A stretch of DNA of 64,000 nucleotides from assembly GCA_026874595.1 (NCBI GenBank), contig CM049315.1:34738164-34802163 (forward strand). Reading direction: 5' to 3'. Positions 1 through 11,688 of this stretch are shown here, one piece after another (the first letter of the stretch is position 1; every line of letters starts with the position of its first letter). The position numbers and the translations under genes were made by a program. Source of the stretch: Sipunculus nudus. Lineage: Eukaryota > Annelida > Sipuncula > Golfingiida > Sipunculidae. Under the pieces are notes generated by a model. It was given only the letters and a program-made list of their open reading frames with translations, had not been told where the DNA came from and made no database searches.

Positions 1-1442
1 GAGTGACGGGAGTGCTCGTAAAATTTAGGGAGATCCTCGGACAATCTGACAGCTGTCAAGGAATGAGTCCTGTAGTTCACTGACATCTGAGAATTCCAGT
101 GCTGGATGCATTAAATGCAGACATTTTAAGATAAAGAACAATTATAAGGTGAGTCTAGATTATTCGGGTTCATGCGAGGCGATCCAGATTCAAGTTAAAG
201 AAATTTCGTCATACTAGAAACATCACTTGTGCATACGTGGTCACAAGCATAATCCCTTCATTATCGCCCAAAACAACAGCCCAGGTGAGAAGAGCCAAAG
301 TCAAAGAGGGTGTGAAATTCTCCTATATTTTTTCCATTCTAGGAAATTCCCCTTTCAACCTTTTCTTTGCTTGTGTTATGTTAGTCTGGTCACTGTTTAG
401 TAGTGTAATAATTGAATTTTAAGGTATCATTTGAGTAATACTTATATACTTCAATTTAAAATTTTAAATTGGTCCATCATAAGACTTATCTTTAAATAAC
501 CTTCTCAAAATTTCAGTCTGTTTAATTTTTGCATGTATTGAGCTGAAAATAAAGCACAGATGTTGCCTCCACAACTATCAGCAGACAAGAATGGCTTTAG
601 AATTGTAAGGTACGTATACAACAGAATAAGTCAAGCTCTGGAATGTCCGTTCTAGTCAATTCTTACTAATTTATTCATTGTGTGAAAGTTTTAATAATTT
701 TTCACAATTAGTCAAAAAACTGATAAGTCAGAATCATGATGATGTTATATGCTTTACCCTTTCCTATAAACATGCATATTCATCAATAGATTAAATGGTC
801 AATTAATTATAACTTATTGTGACAGGGATATAGCATAACTTTCCTCCAGTAATTCTGACTTAAGTTTTGTATGACATACAATAGGGATAAATTAGACTAA
901 TTTTTCTATAGACCATGATTATCTTGATTTTTTTCTATAGAAAAACAGTGAAAAACCACAAAGTTTTCATAAAACAAACATAAATACTCATAGGTCACAT
1001 GTTCATCATACCAAAAATTCTGATGCAGTTACAGATGTATTAGTGAAGATGGTGTATAGCTTACTTTTATATCATAGAACTCAGTATCTTTTTTGTACAG
1101 CAGGGACACATCCAGGATATAGGAAAAGGAGGGGTCCAACCCAGGATGAATGACTTAACCTGAATAAAGGAACCCCAGTCAGGAAAACAGGGGGGAGGGG
1201 GTCCATGCAGCAAAATATTAGTCTGAAACCCTTAAAAACAGGGGTTGGGAGGTCTGGATCCCCGTGTCTGGTTCCGCCTCTGTACATTCATTGGAATCTG
1301 AATCAGGCAGGTTTAGAGTCAGTGCCTTCTTAATATGTAGGCTAATGTAATATGTTCTAAGTGGGGTTTGATTTAATCTGACTGTGCATGCACAACAATG
1401 CAAAATGTTGATTACTTTCCATACTAAACTTCTTGTTTCTTT
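1..1442. other. Upstream of UNC50 coding start: no coding gene seen
   Basis: AT-rich, without a recognisable coding exon. A possible donor (AAG/GTGAGT, about 150) could mark a non-coding first exon of UNC50 or the edge of a neighbouring transcript; nothing in the sequence decides this. Confidence 0.3.
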
Positions 1443-1485
1443 AGCAGGAAGAGTCTTGCTAGGACAAAGTGAGAAGAGATAAATA

Positions 1486-1733
1486 ATGTACAGTTACAAT
1501 AAATACACGCCCCCGTCATCCCCTGTGGGGACACCTCCATCATCACCAACATCAGCCACAGTGACAATGACACAGTCACAAAGCAGCCAGTTGTCAAGTG
1601 ACAGACAGCAAGCACGGCACACAGCCACAGCCAAGAGATACAAGTACCTGCGACGGATACTCAGGTTCAAACAAATGGATTTTGAATATGCATTATGGCA
1701 GATGCTGTACTTGTTCATAGCCCCACAAAAAGT
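1486..1733 (+). CDS. UNC50: UNC50 coding exon 1
   Basis: Starts at ATG 1486 and encodes residues 1-82 plus two bases of codon 83. Donor GTAAGT is at 1734. The bases just upstream (pyrimidine-rich tract, AG at 1443-1444 or CAG at 1445-1447) look like a splice acceptor, so a separate 5' UTR exon is likely. An ATG-proximal purine-rich stretch precedes the start. Confidence 0.93.
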
Positions 1734-4700
1734 GTAAGTGTAGTATACTGTGTGTGATGAGTGAAAGTGTAGTATACGCTGTGTGATCATAACTTTTTAT
1801 CATATTAATCAGTTATGAAATCAAACTATATATGTTTGATCCGGTCCCTGGAGATTCCATAAAGTTTAGTAAAATTCCAAACTCAGGGATTACATTGTAT
1901 GTAGCTGTAGCTTTTGACCGTATCACATAGTCATCAACAGCAGACGGGTGTGCTTGACAACAGCTGAGGTGTTGTCACATGACCACAGGGATCATGTGAC
2001 AACAAGTAGCTGTAAATCACATTCTCCCTGTGGTCATGTGACAACACCTGAGTCGGTGTGTCACCTGAGTCGTTGTCAAGCACACCAGTCTGCCGATGAC
2101 GCCTATGCAATACGTATGAATTTAAGCTACAGCTACATACAATACAAGTCCCTTAGTTGAGAATTAATAACCTTCAAGAAATAAAATCATAATTGTCTTT
2201 GATCAACTTTCTTAGTTACCTTTATTGTAATCCTTTAATTCTTCCAAGATTACCACAAATTTCATGTTCGTTGGCAGTATTTTTAATAAGGGACAAAAAA
2301 GGCACCAATAGTTATCATTACCTGGTGAAACAAGTCATGATCAATTATTGATATTTTTGGCACCTTCTAGTATTTTATGCATTTTAATAACCATTTTGTA
2401 ATATTATTTTGCAAAAATAGAAGAACCATCTACTTTTATGTCAATCAATCTTCAGGTAACTGTAGATGAACAAATATAATGTTTTCATTACACCAAGTTT
2501 TTATGTTTCATTTTATAACCTGTTATTCTCTTTACAGTTACAGAAACTTTCAGTACAGAAAACGTAAGTGTAGTTATTTATATCAGGTTGAATTCATAAT
2601 AAATAGTCTGCTGAGATGTCATCAATTTATTCTGAAAAAATGCATTTTGGATATTTCAGTATGTCACCTTCTTCATTAAAGAATCATTCCAGATGCTTAT
2701 TGTGGTAACTTTGATAAAGAGAAGGGCAATCCAGGATCTGCCAATGTGAAAGTATAAGGAAAATAAATGATTCTATATGAATCTTGCGTAAATTGTGATA
2801 TATATTTCAGTTATTCTTGGATCATCAAATTTAAGAATATTGTATATTTGCTGTATATGACTATATATATATATATATATTAATTTACCTAAACTTCATA
2901 AGTAAGATAGCTTCACTCAGAAGGTGTGTGTTAATAAGATCTCTGATATATATCCATTTAATTATCTGGTATCCCTTAACCATGTCTTTCTACATGTTTC
3001 GAAGATTACCATAAATTATGTGTTTACAGAGACAAAAGACCAGTTTGCAAGAGATGATCCAGCATTCCTGGTTCTTCTGAGTTTTTGGCTTTTTGGTAAG
3101 TATTTACAACAGTATACATGGAAACATATGAGCAAATTTATTAACGAGCCATGCATTTAATAACACAGATACAGAGACCCCGACATACGTCTGAGGCAAG
3201 TCATTGAAGATTCATGTCAATGCCAATGGATGATATAATCTATATTCTTTATTTAATACAGTGGGCTCTATCAGCCCAACACTTTTTACACAGTGACACA
3301 ATAAAAAATCAACAAGCATCTCAATATGTACGACCTCACTGTAGCGTCTCCCCAGAAAGAAATCAACAAGCATCATGGGGGTGGAAGGCTCCTATGCTCT
3401 ATGACACTCAGAAATGAAACTGACAAAAAAGTATGACCCGCAGTGTGTAAAGATGCCAACGTCTACTTTTATTTTACTTGAATACTTTATAAAAATAGAG
3501 TGACTGCACAAAGTTAGTTGTGTTGATACATGCATTCATTAAAATATTATGAACGGTCTTGATGGGTATTGCCTTCGTATTGGCCTTTGATGCTGTGGGC
3601 CTCAGGGCTGATATGCTAACCTCCTGCCAATATGAAGGCAGTGCAGAACAAGCAGATTAATAATATACAAGTATACAAAGAAGCTGTATTAGAGCTGTTC
3701 CTTAAGCTACAGCACAGATTTGATCCAGAAAATGGAGACTGTCCTAGTTAGACATATTTCCCTGGTCATCTATCATTGTTTGAAGAAACCGGCTCAACCA
3801 GTTCTTAGAACTGTCATGAACATTACTGAAGTATCCCTATTATTATTTAAAATTCTCTGTTTGTGTAAACTCAGGAGGAATGTTAAAAAAATACTATAAA
3901 AATTAATTTACTAAGCCTGATGATCCATTATGGATGTGTTATCAATGTTCTAAGATGAAGAAGATGAATGGTTTTGAAAGAAAATATTGAAAACGTATAG
4001 TTGAATAAAAATATGGTTGAGTGTTATGCTGCTGAAGTTGCCATCCTGGGTTCATAATTCTTTGGAATTCATGAAAAAGTCATAAGATTTTTTTAAAAAT
4101 TAATACTTAAATGTTAGGGAAATTTTGAACTTATAGAACACTGTTCTTTAACTTCATAAAGTATATATTTATTTACATTGACAGTCTGCAATGCAGAAAT
4201 CTGAGACAAAATGCATCATTCAATTGGGAATGCTTTCAAAGCCATTGCTGTCAGCTGTTTATTGATTAGTTTGTTTGTATGCATTAAGAGTACTAGGAGT
4301 TAGAGTTCACATGTTGTTAACAGATATCTGATGTTCTGAGTCACTGTTTCTTGTTGCAGCCTCATCTATTGGTTTTTCCCTTGTGCTGGGCCTTGGTTTC
4401 TGGCATTTTGTCAAGTTTCTGTTTTGGACCATCTTTGTGGATTGTATAGGTGTTGGCCTGCTGGTCGCTACTCTCTTTTGGTATGTACTGAAACACTATT
4501 TATACAAGAATAAAATGCAGTGTTGTTGACTCTCTGTTTTCTAAAGGGTTAATATAGAACAACTTACCGGTAAATCATTAAAGGGGCCCATTCACCTACC
4601 TTTTGAAAAAGAATTTATATGATTGCTGGCTTCCCCAGTGTAAATCTTAATGATCTAAGGGTAATTTTGGTTTTTGAAAATTTCTTATAACGCCTTCGTG

Positions 4701-7700
4701 AAGGATGTATGAACTTGTTTATCAATAACATGTTTGTAAACACAGCCAAGTGAAAAACAATGAAAACATGTGACCTAATGTGGTAGGTTGCATATATGTG
4801 GAAGTAGATAGGTCACTTATTGCAAAATGTCATTTGCAAAGCTGGGGCTTATCTGACTTGCTGCAAGATGCCCTTGTTGAATTTGTTTTGATATTTTTTG
4901 TGGGCCCCCTTATTATAAACACATTGATATGAACAAAACAAGCAGCCTGTGATCAGTGATATCCCCATTTTTATATAAATATCATCAGAAACTAGAATGG
5001 CACTCAGTGGAGCACATACCTCCCCCAAGGGAAAATGTCCTTCTTGATAACCACAAACCAACAATCCAACAGGATTGAAAAAACATGACCTCATCAGCAG
5101 AGCTAATTACATTTGATTGAACGACCCTTGTAATCTAAGGGAAAAACATGTTGTCATGCAATAAAATTGCAATAAAAATCATGACATTTTGAATACTTCA
5201 GTCAGTTTTACCACTTATGACCTTTGGCCAATGGTTACCAGTAAATTCCGAAGTGTTCACCCATCAGCCATTTAGGAGCAAGCACATCAGTCAGTTTGAT
5301 AATTCATAATTCATTAAAGCGGCCCAATCACTAAGCTGACCTTTATAAACTCAAGATAATTGCTTGGAGCTTCTATAAAAATAGGCCAGGAAATGTGGAT
5401 ATCAGCGCACACAGGCTGCTTGTTTTGTTTATATCAATGTGTTTATAATATGTGGGGGCCCGCCATTCTATCTCCGCATATATGCAACCTACCACTTTAG
5501 GTTATTTGTTTTTCCCGTTTCTCAACATTGCTGTTTACAAACAGGTTGTTGATAAACAAGGTCATACACCCTTCACGGAGGCCTTATAAGAACTTTTCAT
5601 AACCAGAGTTACCCTGAGATCATTAATATACTCACAGAGAAAGCCAGAAATCACATAAATTCTTTTTTTCAGAAGGTAGCTAAATGCACACATTTAAAGA
5701 TTATAAAAGTACAAATATTATTGCATTTATATATTTCAAAAATATTATATTAATTATTGATGGATTATGCATGTCCTTTGGCCAGTATTTTTGTTTAATC
5801 AATGGTATTAGACACAACTGTGTTCTTGTGTGTTAACTTTAGATTTAATCCACATTTCAGTGTCCTGTCAGTGCTGTATCTAAATTTATATGCTATACTA
5901 CACCTGTTATAGTGTTTTAGTTAAAATCATTGTTGAATAGCTATATTCTTACCAATTACTATTGTGCTAATCTATGCATATTGTGTACGTCTCAGGTTCG
6001 TCACCAACCGCTACCTGGTGGTGAAACCAAACAATGGCCAGGACGTGGAGTGGGGGTACTGCTTCGACGTTCACCTCAACGCGTTCTTCCCACTGCTGAT
6101 GATCCTTCACTTTTTCCAGCTTCCTTTCTTAAATGGTAAAAACACCTTCATGACCAAAGATTATAATTTTTTTCGGGACTGACACCTAGTTTTCTCTTAT
6201 TACAAATTTTAGGTTATTTTGAAGTACATAGAATCCAACATACTACGTTTTTCCAACCTAAAAGATGATTATTGATAACTTACCAAGATCCTTATATGTA
6301 TCATAATTTCATTATATATATAGTATATATATATATTTAATTTTGAATTAAAATTTCTTGATAATTTTTATTTAAAGTTTCATATGGTGAGCAGGTGAAG
6401 GTATGAATCCTTAATAAAGTTATCCTTTAGCAAGTGTGATATTTCCAATTCAGTTTCAGTCAAGGATGCTATTTAAATTAAACTTAATTTCTCAGATCAT
6501 TATTTCACATGTTTGAAATAACTTTGGTGTCAATTTTGTTACAAAATGGACATGGTCTGATTTCAGCTTTCATCATAAAGAGATGGTTCGTTGCACGGCT
6601 GTTTGGGAACACACTGTGGCTGATCGCCCTCGGTTATTATCAGTACATCACCTTCCTTGGATACAGTGGTAAGTGATTTCATAAAGACTCAGTTGTACAG
6701 GTTTTATGACATTTGTATCTCTGTCTCTCTTAGTTCCATCATTTATATCAGGGACTTTAATACGCAAAAAAGACAGTTGGAGATGCTTAGGTCATGTTTT
6801 TTGGAGAGTCTTGTGGGCTGATGAAATTTTCCAATGGCCAGTTGGTAATGTAAATAAAACTGTGCTGTCAGAACACTTGACTAGTTTGTACAGGGTATTG
6901 GACACTGATCAGTGGCTGTAACAAGAGCCTGCTTTGATTTTTTGGTTCTACAGATAGAAATTGAAGTGATCAATTGGAGGCTTGGACCCCAGAGCTGAGC
7001 ATGCAGATGAGATTATGAGCATCACAGACACATAGCCTCATATAACAAAATGCCTTTGTCATGCGTACCAAGGTTATGGGTTATTCATATTGCTTTTAAT
7101 ATTAAACATAAATCGAGAAGATTAGAAAATAATAAATCATGCAGTATTTCATTTTTTAGCTCAGCTGACTGAAAGTCATCTGAGCTATAGGGATTACTCT
7201 TTGTCTGGCATTTGTCTGTCCGTCCATTTAACAGGTAGAAATCGTAATTGCTGGACCTGGAATATTCTTACTTGACATCCAGGGAGGTCCATAAAGAGTC
7301 TCCTATGAAACTGGAAATTAGGTCTCTGTTACCCATATCCTCTGAGCTATGGGGCCCAGAAGTACCCCCCAGAATAATTAAAATTTGATACAAAAGCTCC
7401 AGTATCTGAACAACTAATGCATTGATCACCATGATTCTATGCATGCATATTCATCATGAAGTGTTTCGTCAGTTCCTGCAGACTGGTGGTGCCACCTGGA
7501 TTTTTTCTATTTTTTTATGCATTTTTTTCTCTATTTTTTAGACTTCAAAGATGCAGTCATCTGTTAACATGGCACAAATTGTTACCATTGCACCTTGAAT
7601 CTTCTTACTAGACATCCAGGGAGATAAGTGAAAAATCTTTTTGGAAACCAGAAATTAGGTCTCTGTTACCCATATCTTCTAAGCTTTGCTTCAGTTGAAT

Positions 7701-8099
7701 TGGGATACCACTTACAACATTTTGCATTCAGATGATAAAATTCCTTTTGTGAATGTCTTTCTACTTAGCTGAGCGTCATGACCCCTGGGTCACTTGATTT
7801 CACAAGACAACATGCATAATTATTTTCTCTTTAAAGAAAAATTAAGTGTACACACATATCAGGCTCATTGTTTGTAAAGAGAAATTCAAGTCAATGCAAA
7901 ACTTTGATGTTCATGGAATATTTGCCTCACAACCATGGTCAGCTGTTTTTACTTTATTCCAGCATTACCATTCCTGAGGAGAACTCAAGTGCTCCTCTAT
8001 CCAATGACAGCCATGTTTCTGCTGTACATCATCTCATTGGCTGTCGGCTGGAACTTCAGCAGCTCCCTCTGCTACTTCTACCAGTACCGCGTAGTATAG
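1486..8099 (+). CDS. UNC50: UNC50 family multi-pass Golgi membrane protein, seven coding exons
   Basis: Coding exons are 1486-1733, 2538-2563, 3030-3095, 4360-4480, 5996-6135, 6567-6668 and 7963-8099. They total 840 nt with consistent phases, giving 279 residues plus TAG; the human protein is about 259. The N-terminus (about residues 1-45) is rich in Ser, Thr and Pro and not conserved. After it comes the family core: KRYKYLRRILRFKQMDFEYA, then WQMLYLF, the ARDDPAFLVLLS segment, VEWGYCFDVHLNAFFPLL, and the ending GWNFSSSLCYFYQYR. About five hydrophobic segments lie near residues 103-123, 130-152, 180-200, 215-235 and 240-262. UNC-50/Gmh1 proteins sit in the Golgi/ER membrane, and in C. elegans UNC-50 is needed for surface delivery of certain nicotinic acetylcholine receptors. 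The start at 1486 is the only ATG in frame before the conserved core in this exon. Introns carry several mobile elements. Confidence 0.95.
1881..2161. mobile_element. Foldback (long hairpin) element in UNC50 intron 1
   Basis: Two arms of about 120 bases are inverted copies of each other around a short centre near 2005-2025. Outer ends: ACTCAGGGATTACATTGTAT on the left, and ATACAATACAAGTCCCTTAG on the right read in inverse. Inner ends: TGTTGTCACATGACCACAGG and its inverse near 2030-2050. No coding capacity, so probably a MITE-like foldback; the family is unknown. Confidence 0.75.
2538..2563 (+). CDS. UNC50: UNC50 coding exon 2, a 26-nt microexon
   Basis: Preceded by TTTACAG and followed by GTAAGT. 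It supplies one base to finish Val83, then YRNFQYRK, then one base of Gln92. This matches the family's VYRNFHYRK block, so the small size is real and not a gap in the model. Confidence 0.92.
3030..3095 (+). CDS. UNC50: UNC50 coding exon 3
   Basis: Acceptor TTTACAG, donor GTAAGT at 3096. Encodes TKDQFARDDPAFLVLLSFWLF, the start of the first membrane segment and one of the most conserved family blocks. Confidence 0.94.
4360..4480 (+). CDS. UNC50: UNC50 coding exon 4
   Basis: Acceptor TTGTTGCAG, donor GTATGT at 4481. Encodes the second hydrophobic stretch, ending DCIGVGLLVATLF, as in the vertebrate proteins. Confidence 0.94.
4578..5000 (+). mobile_element. Family C inverted-repeat MITE, forward copy in UNC50 intron 4
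   Basis: Begins TTAAAGGGGCCCATTCACCT and is collinear with the copies at 5314-5697 (inverted) and 21218-21692. Shared internal landmarks are CTACCTTTTGAAAAAGAATT, a GTGAAGGATGTA block and GGTAGGTTGCATATATG. The right terminal repeat is missing or too diverged to see; similarity fades after about 4980. Confidence 0.7.
5314..5697 (-). mobile_element. Family C inverted-repeat MITE, inverted copy in UNC50 intron 4
   Basis: Begins TTAAAGCGGCCCAATCAC and runs as the reverse complement of the 4578 copy, ending near TTTAAA at 5693-5698. Together the two copies form a large inverted repeat with a spacer of roughly 300 bases inside the intron. Confidence 0.72.
5996..6135 (+). CDS. UNC50: UNC50 coding exon 5
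   Basis: Acceptor CTCAG, donor GTAAAA at 6136. Encodes WFVTNRYLV, the diagnostic EWGYCFDVHLNAFFP block and the next membrane segment (LLMILHFFQLPFL). GC content is clearly above that of the surrounding introns. Confidence 0.95.
6567..6668 (+). CDS. UNC50: UNC50 coding exon 6
   Basis: Acceptor TTTCAG, donor GTAAGT at 6669. Encodes FIIKRWFVARLFGNTLWLIA and YYQYITFLGYS, matching the family's GNTLWL and TFLGYS motifs. Confidence 0.94.
7158..7795 (+). mobile_element. Family A dispersed element, copy 1 (UNC50 intron 6)
   Basis: Starts AGCTCAGCTGACTGAAAGTC and ends GCTGAGCGTCATGACCCCTG then GGTCACTTG. The two ends are imperfect inverted repeats (AGCTCAGCTGA against TCAGCTGAGCG-type). Internal landmarks shared with copies near 34.8, 49.9 and 61.1 kb: CATCCAGGGAGGTC, a CTCTGAGCTATGGGG block and GACTGGTGGTGCCACCTG. 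No coding capacity. Confidence 0.7.
7963..8099 (+). CDS. UNC50: UNC50 coding exon 7 with stop
   Basis: Acceptor TTATTCCAG. Encodes ALPFLRRTQVLLYPM, the last hydrophobic segment and the conserved GWNF / YFYQYR end, then TAG at 8097-8099. A family A mobile element ends about 165 bases upstream, in the preceding intron. Confidence 0.95.
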
Positions 8100-8212
8100 A
8101 TGCGGAGGACAGATGTGGAAGCAGGGAACATCGGGAGGAGATGGGTTGAGGATGCATCTTTGTATATACATCATGTCATCACAAGCTTACAGCACTGAGT
8201 CATCATTCATGC

Positions 8213-8218
8213 AATAAA
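8213..8218 (+). terminator. Candidate UNC50 polyadenylation signal (AATAAA)
   Basis: Canonical AATAAA 114 bases after the UNC50 stop. Further AATAAA-like hexamers occur near 8519 and 9878, so a longer 3' UTR is possible. Confidence 0.5.
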
Positions 8219-8219
8219 T

Positions 8220-9890
8220 GAACAATGAAACTTCTTTTTGAGCACCTCCTATTTGTGCCCACTTTCATGTTACACTTCTTGCAAAGCAACATTATTATTG
8301 AGCTGTGAATATGTATATGAGCCTTCTACTGATTCAAATCCCATTCATTCCTCCTTCAGCAGGGACTACATTCATTTCCACAAGTAGGTGCCCATGGAAA
8401 TTTGGCCATTATTCTCCCAAACTTGAATATAATGAAACAGGTTTACATTTAAGTAAGTGAGGGATAAATGCCTGATATGAGATGAATAATGCCAAGACAA
8501 AAACCCACAATTATACTAAATAAACTTTTTTTCTTTTGGATCTTGGTGCCAAGTGGCATGGTATCTGCTAGACTCTGTTATATAGTTACATAGTCTAGAA
8601 TACTTAAAACATTGAACCAATCAGCAGCTTTAAAAGTGGTTGTATGAGCATGTGACCTTGGTCTCTACCAACGGGGTTGAGACATTTAAAATAGACTTCT
8701 TAAATATTGATTAATTGTATTACTGAAATAGTTTGCAAGGGTATGAGTTTGGTTCATTCAAGTTTATCAGATAAATGCCGCATTCCTTCATTGGACTTAG
8801 TTTTTTTTTATTTTCTGCCAATTTATGATTTCAAAGTTCAGTGGGTCTCCAATGTGAAACAAGACTATAAAAGCTTTGCATGCATTCTTGAATTATACAC
8901 AGTTAAGAGCCATCCACAATTATTGTAGGAATGAAGGAATGATAGCCCCTAACATAATAAGCTGATGGCTACAGGTGTAGCAAAGTGCACTTTTGTGTAA
9001 TTCATTTGGTATCATGGCACTTTTTTTGTGTACAGACGTGGTAGAGCAATCATTCAAGTTGTGTGATTTAGGGGCCTCACACTATCATCAAAATCTAAAT
9101 GTGGTTTAAACTGTATGTGCTAAATTAAATATATGTGCTAATCTCTTAAATATTGCCTGCTATGCTGTTATTTATATTTTAAAGCATTTTCACTCTTCAG
9201 TCAAACTGTGAAACCACTGATATTGCTGAACATAACTGCAAATTGTAGACTCTTGACGTATGTTGTATAAGTTCAAAGGGTATAAGGTGGTGTGCCTTGA
9301 GAGTGGCTTAGCCAAGGGGAATGGTGTGTGAAAGAAATGAAACTGAATAATATTTATGCAATATTACTAGGGATGGGCAGTGGTTTTAGAAAGTTTGGTG
9401 CAAATAGGGTGTCAACAATTTACTTAATCTATTTTATTTGCAGCTCAACCAAATAAATAATGTCACAGTCACATGGTTACATATTAATATCTGTATGATT
9501 TTGTTTTGTTAAGTTTTCATTTAAGAAGCATTTTAAATCTGTTATTGAACACCAAGCTTAGGTAAGCTTAACTTTTCACAAAAAAAAGAAAAAGTGTAAC
9601 CAAACATGATGGCCTTTTTATGTTGGACATGTAAACATAAATGGACCAGCACCATTTCTATAATTTGTACAAAGCTTTGATGAAGAAATGGGGGGGGGGG
9701 GGGGTATTGAATGATGTCATATATTGTACATAGCAGTGGTATGCTTACAATGTTAGTGTATATGGATTATAGGACAAATGGTTTCCTTACTGTATTGTTA
9801 TTGTATTGGTTTATACTTGGTTTGTACAGGCACAGTCAATGAACTGGGTGACACCAGATGGAGACACTGGTATTATAATAAAACAAAGTA
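8220..9890. other. Intergenic, nothing recognisable
   Basis: AT-rich sequence downstream of UNC50 with a G-run near 9690-9705. No coding exon, RNA gene or clear repeat element was recognised; part may be UNC50 3' UTR. Confidence 0.4.
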
Positions 9891-10002
9891 ATATTGGATC
9901 AATATTTTACTGATTATTTATGTAACATTTGTGAAAATGGATTTTTTTACACTTCATCATCATCATCACCGATTTCCTCCCCTCCACACAGCTTGTATCA
10001 TA

Positions 10003-10225
10003 TTAGTCCAGATATTCTTTATTTCCTTTATTTGCCCAGATTGTCTTTATTTAATTACATTAGCCCAGATTTTCTTTATTTCCTTTATTTGCCCAGATTT
10101 TCTTTATTTAATTACATTAGTCCAGATTTTCTTTATTTCCTTTATTTGCCCAGATTGTCTTTATTTAATTACATTAGCCCAGATATTCTTTATTTCCTTC
10201 ATTAGCCCAGATTTTCTTTATTCAC
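10003..10225 (+). repeat. 57-bp minisatellite, about 3.9 copies
   Basis: Units begin TTAGTCCAGATATTCTTTAT or TTAGCCCAGATTTTCTTTAT at 10003, 10060, 10117 and 10174. Each unit is itself two related half-units built on CCAGAT..CTTTATTT. Being a multiple of three, the array stays open as a Leu/Phe/Ile-rich reading frame in two frames; this is not a gene. Confidence 0.85.
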
Positions 10226-10900
10226 CTGCTCAGTTCCATCAGGAAATTTATATTTTTACCTGTATGCAGCATGAGCAGGATATAGGTCTAAAGAACTTAA
10301 GAAATATAAGTTTTTCCATAGTAGGGTCTTATCTGTTGCTGGCTGCACATCTCTGCTGAGCTGTACTTGTCAATCATCTCTTGGTTCAAAGTCCCCCCCC
10401 CCCCCCACTTTTTACCAAAGGGTGGATGGTCAGTGAAATCATACCCCTTGCTATTCAGAAAATAATATTTATATACTAGTATTGGAAATTAAATATATTA
10501 ATAATTAGAATTATAGAAATTGATTCCAATATTTATACTATGAAATATTATATATCTAAACCTGGTTTATAATTATATACTGGAAACATAATACCTTGTG
10601 TTCTAAACCCTGATATTTAATTGTTATATATTTGAAATGTGTCATACAAACGTTTAAAAGGTGTGTGTATACATTATGAGGGTGTGTGTGTGGGTCAACC
10701 CCCCCACCCCCCAACCCTTGAAGATAAATTGAAGCCACTGATTCATGTTCCTACTCCCAGCTCCTCCCGAAAAAGTTCATAACTAAGAAATATGAAAAAA
10801 AGGTCTTTCGTTACATACGCAGGTTGTCCGATTAAAGCGTGGTACTAATAATGATACCACTGTCTTCCTGGCGAGCAGGATAACTCTAATCAATTATTTT

Positions 10901-11590
10901 TGGCTGATCTGACTATATGACTGTAAGTCATCTGAGCTATAGTTGTGGTCCATTGTCCGTCCGTTAGACTGGCACGTTTTGAAACCATTAGACCTACAAA
11001 TCCAAAATTCAACATACTGTTTGATGTCCCCAAGAACTCCTACCAAACCAAAAACTTGGTCACTGCGATTTTTTTCCTTCCAGAAATTAAGGAAAAACCT
11101 CAAATTTTCATTTAAAAAACCTATTATCACACTTCAGGACTGCCTAATATCAAAACCATTTGTCTGTTTTTCCTAATATTTACCAGCAGAAGTATTCTCC
11201 TATGTATTTCCTATATACACCCCAGAAATTAGGACTGTTAAGTGTAATTTCTATAAGTTATGTGCTTTAACATATTGGACTGTAAAATAAATCAGGAAAT
11301 ATATTTACTCACTTAACATGTACATATTTTAGAGAAGGAGACTTTTTTCCAAGTATATAACTTTGTTTTATTAAGATTTAATTTTATACCCAAAATAAGA
11401 TCTGAATTGTGTAAATTTTTGAAGTTATTAAAATAAAAATTAAATAAGTACCTTAAATTTTGCCCAACTTTGAACATGGCACTTTTTTTGTGAGTACTGT
11501 TGATTTAATTTTCATAGCATGTAAACATACGTATATAATTTGTTTTAATCTAAAATTTGAAAATAAAAGCTTGAAATTAGGCTAGTTATT
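10901..11590 (+). mobile_element. Family A-related element, copy 2 (right end lost)
   Basis: Begins GGCTGATCTGACTATATGAC and carries AAGTCATCTGAGCTATAG, then CCATTGTCCGTCCG and GACTGGCACGTTT, all shared with the copy starting at 35086. The interior up to about 11590 matches 35200-35760. The conserved right end (CTGAGCG...GGGTC) is not seen before the retrotransposon begins. Confidence 0.6.
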
Positions 11591-11688
11591 GATTTTTTTC
11601 TTGAGGCTCTATTGTAGTCATTTGCTTTGTCCAGACACAGGCACCTCACTCCTGGTCACTGGAAGTCAGCTATGCCAGGGTTCCTGAT

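Noticed and set aside
9894-10359. 103- and 142-codon Leu/Phe-rich frames resembling membrane proteins
   Set aside because: Produced by the 57-bp minisatellite, a multiple of three without stops.
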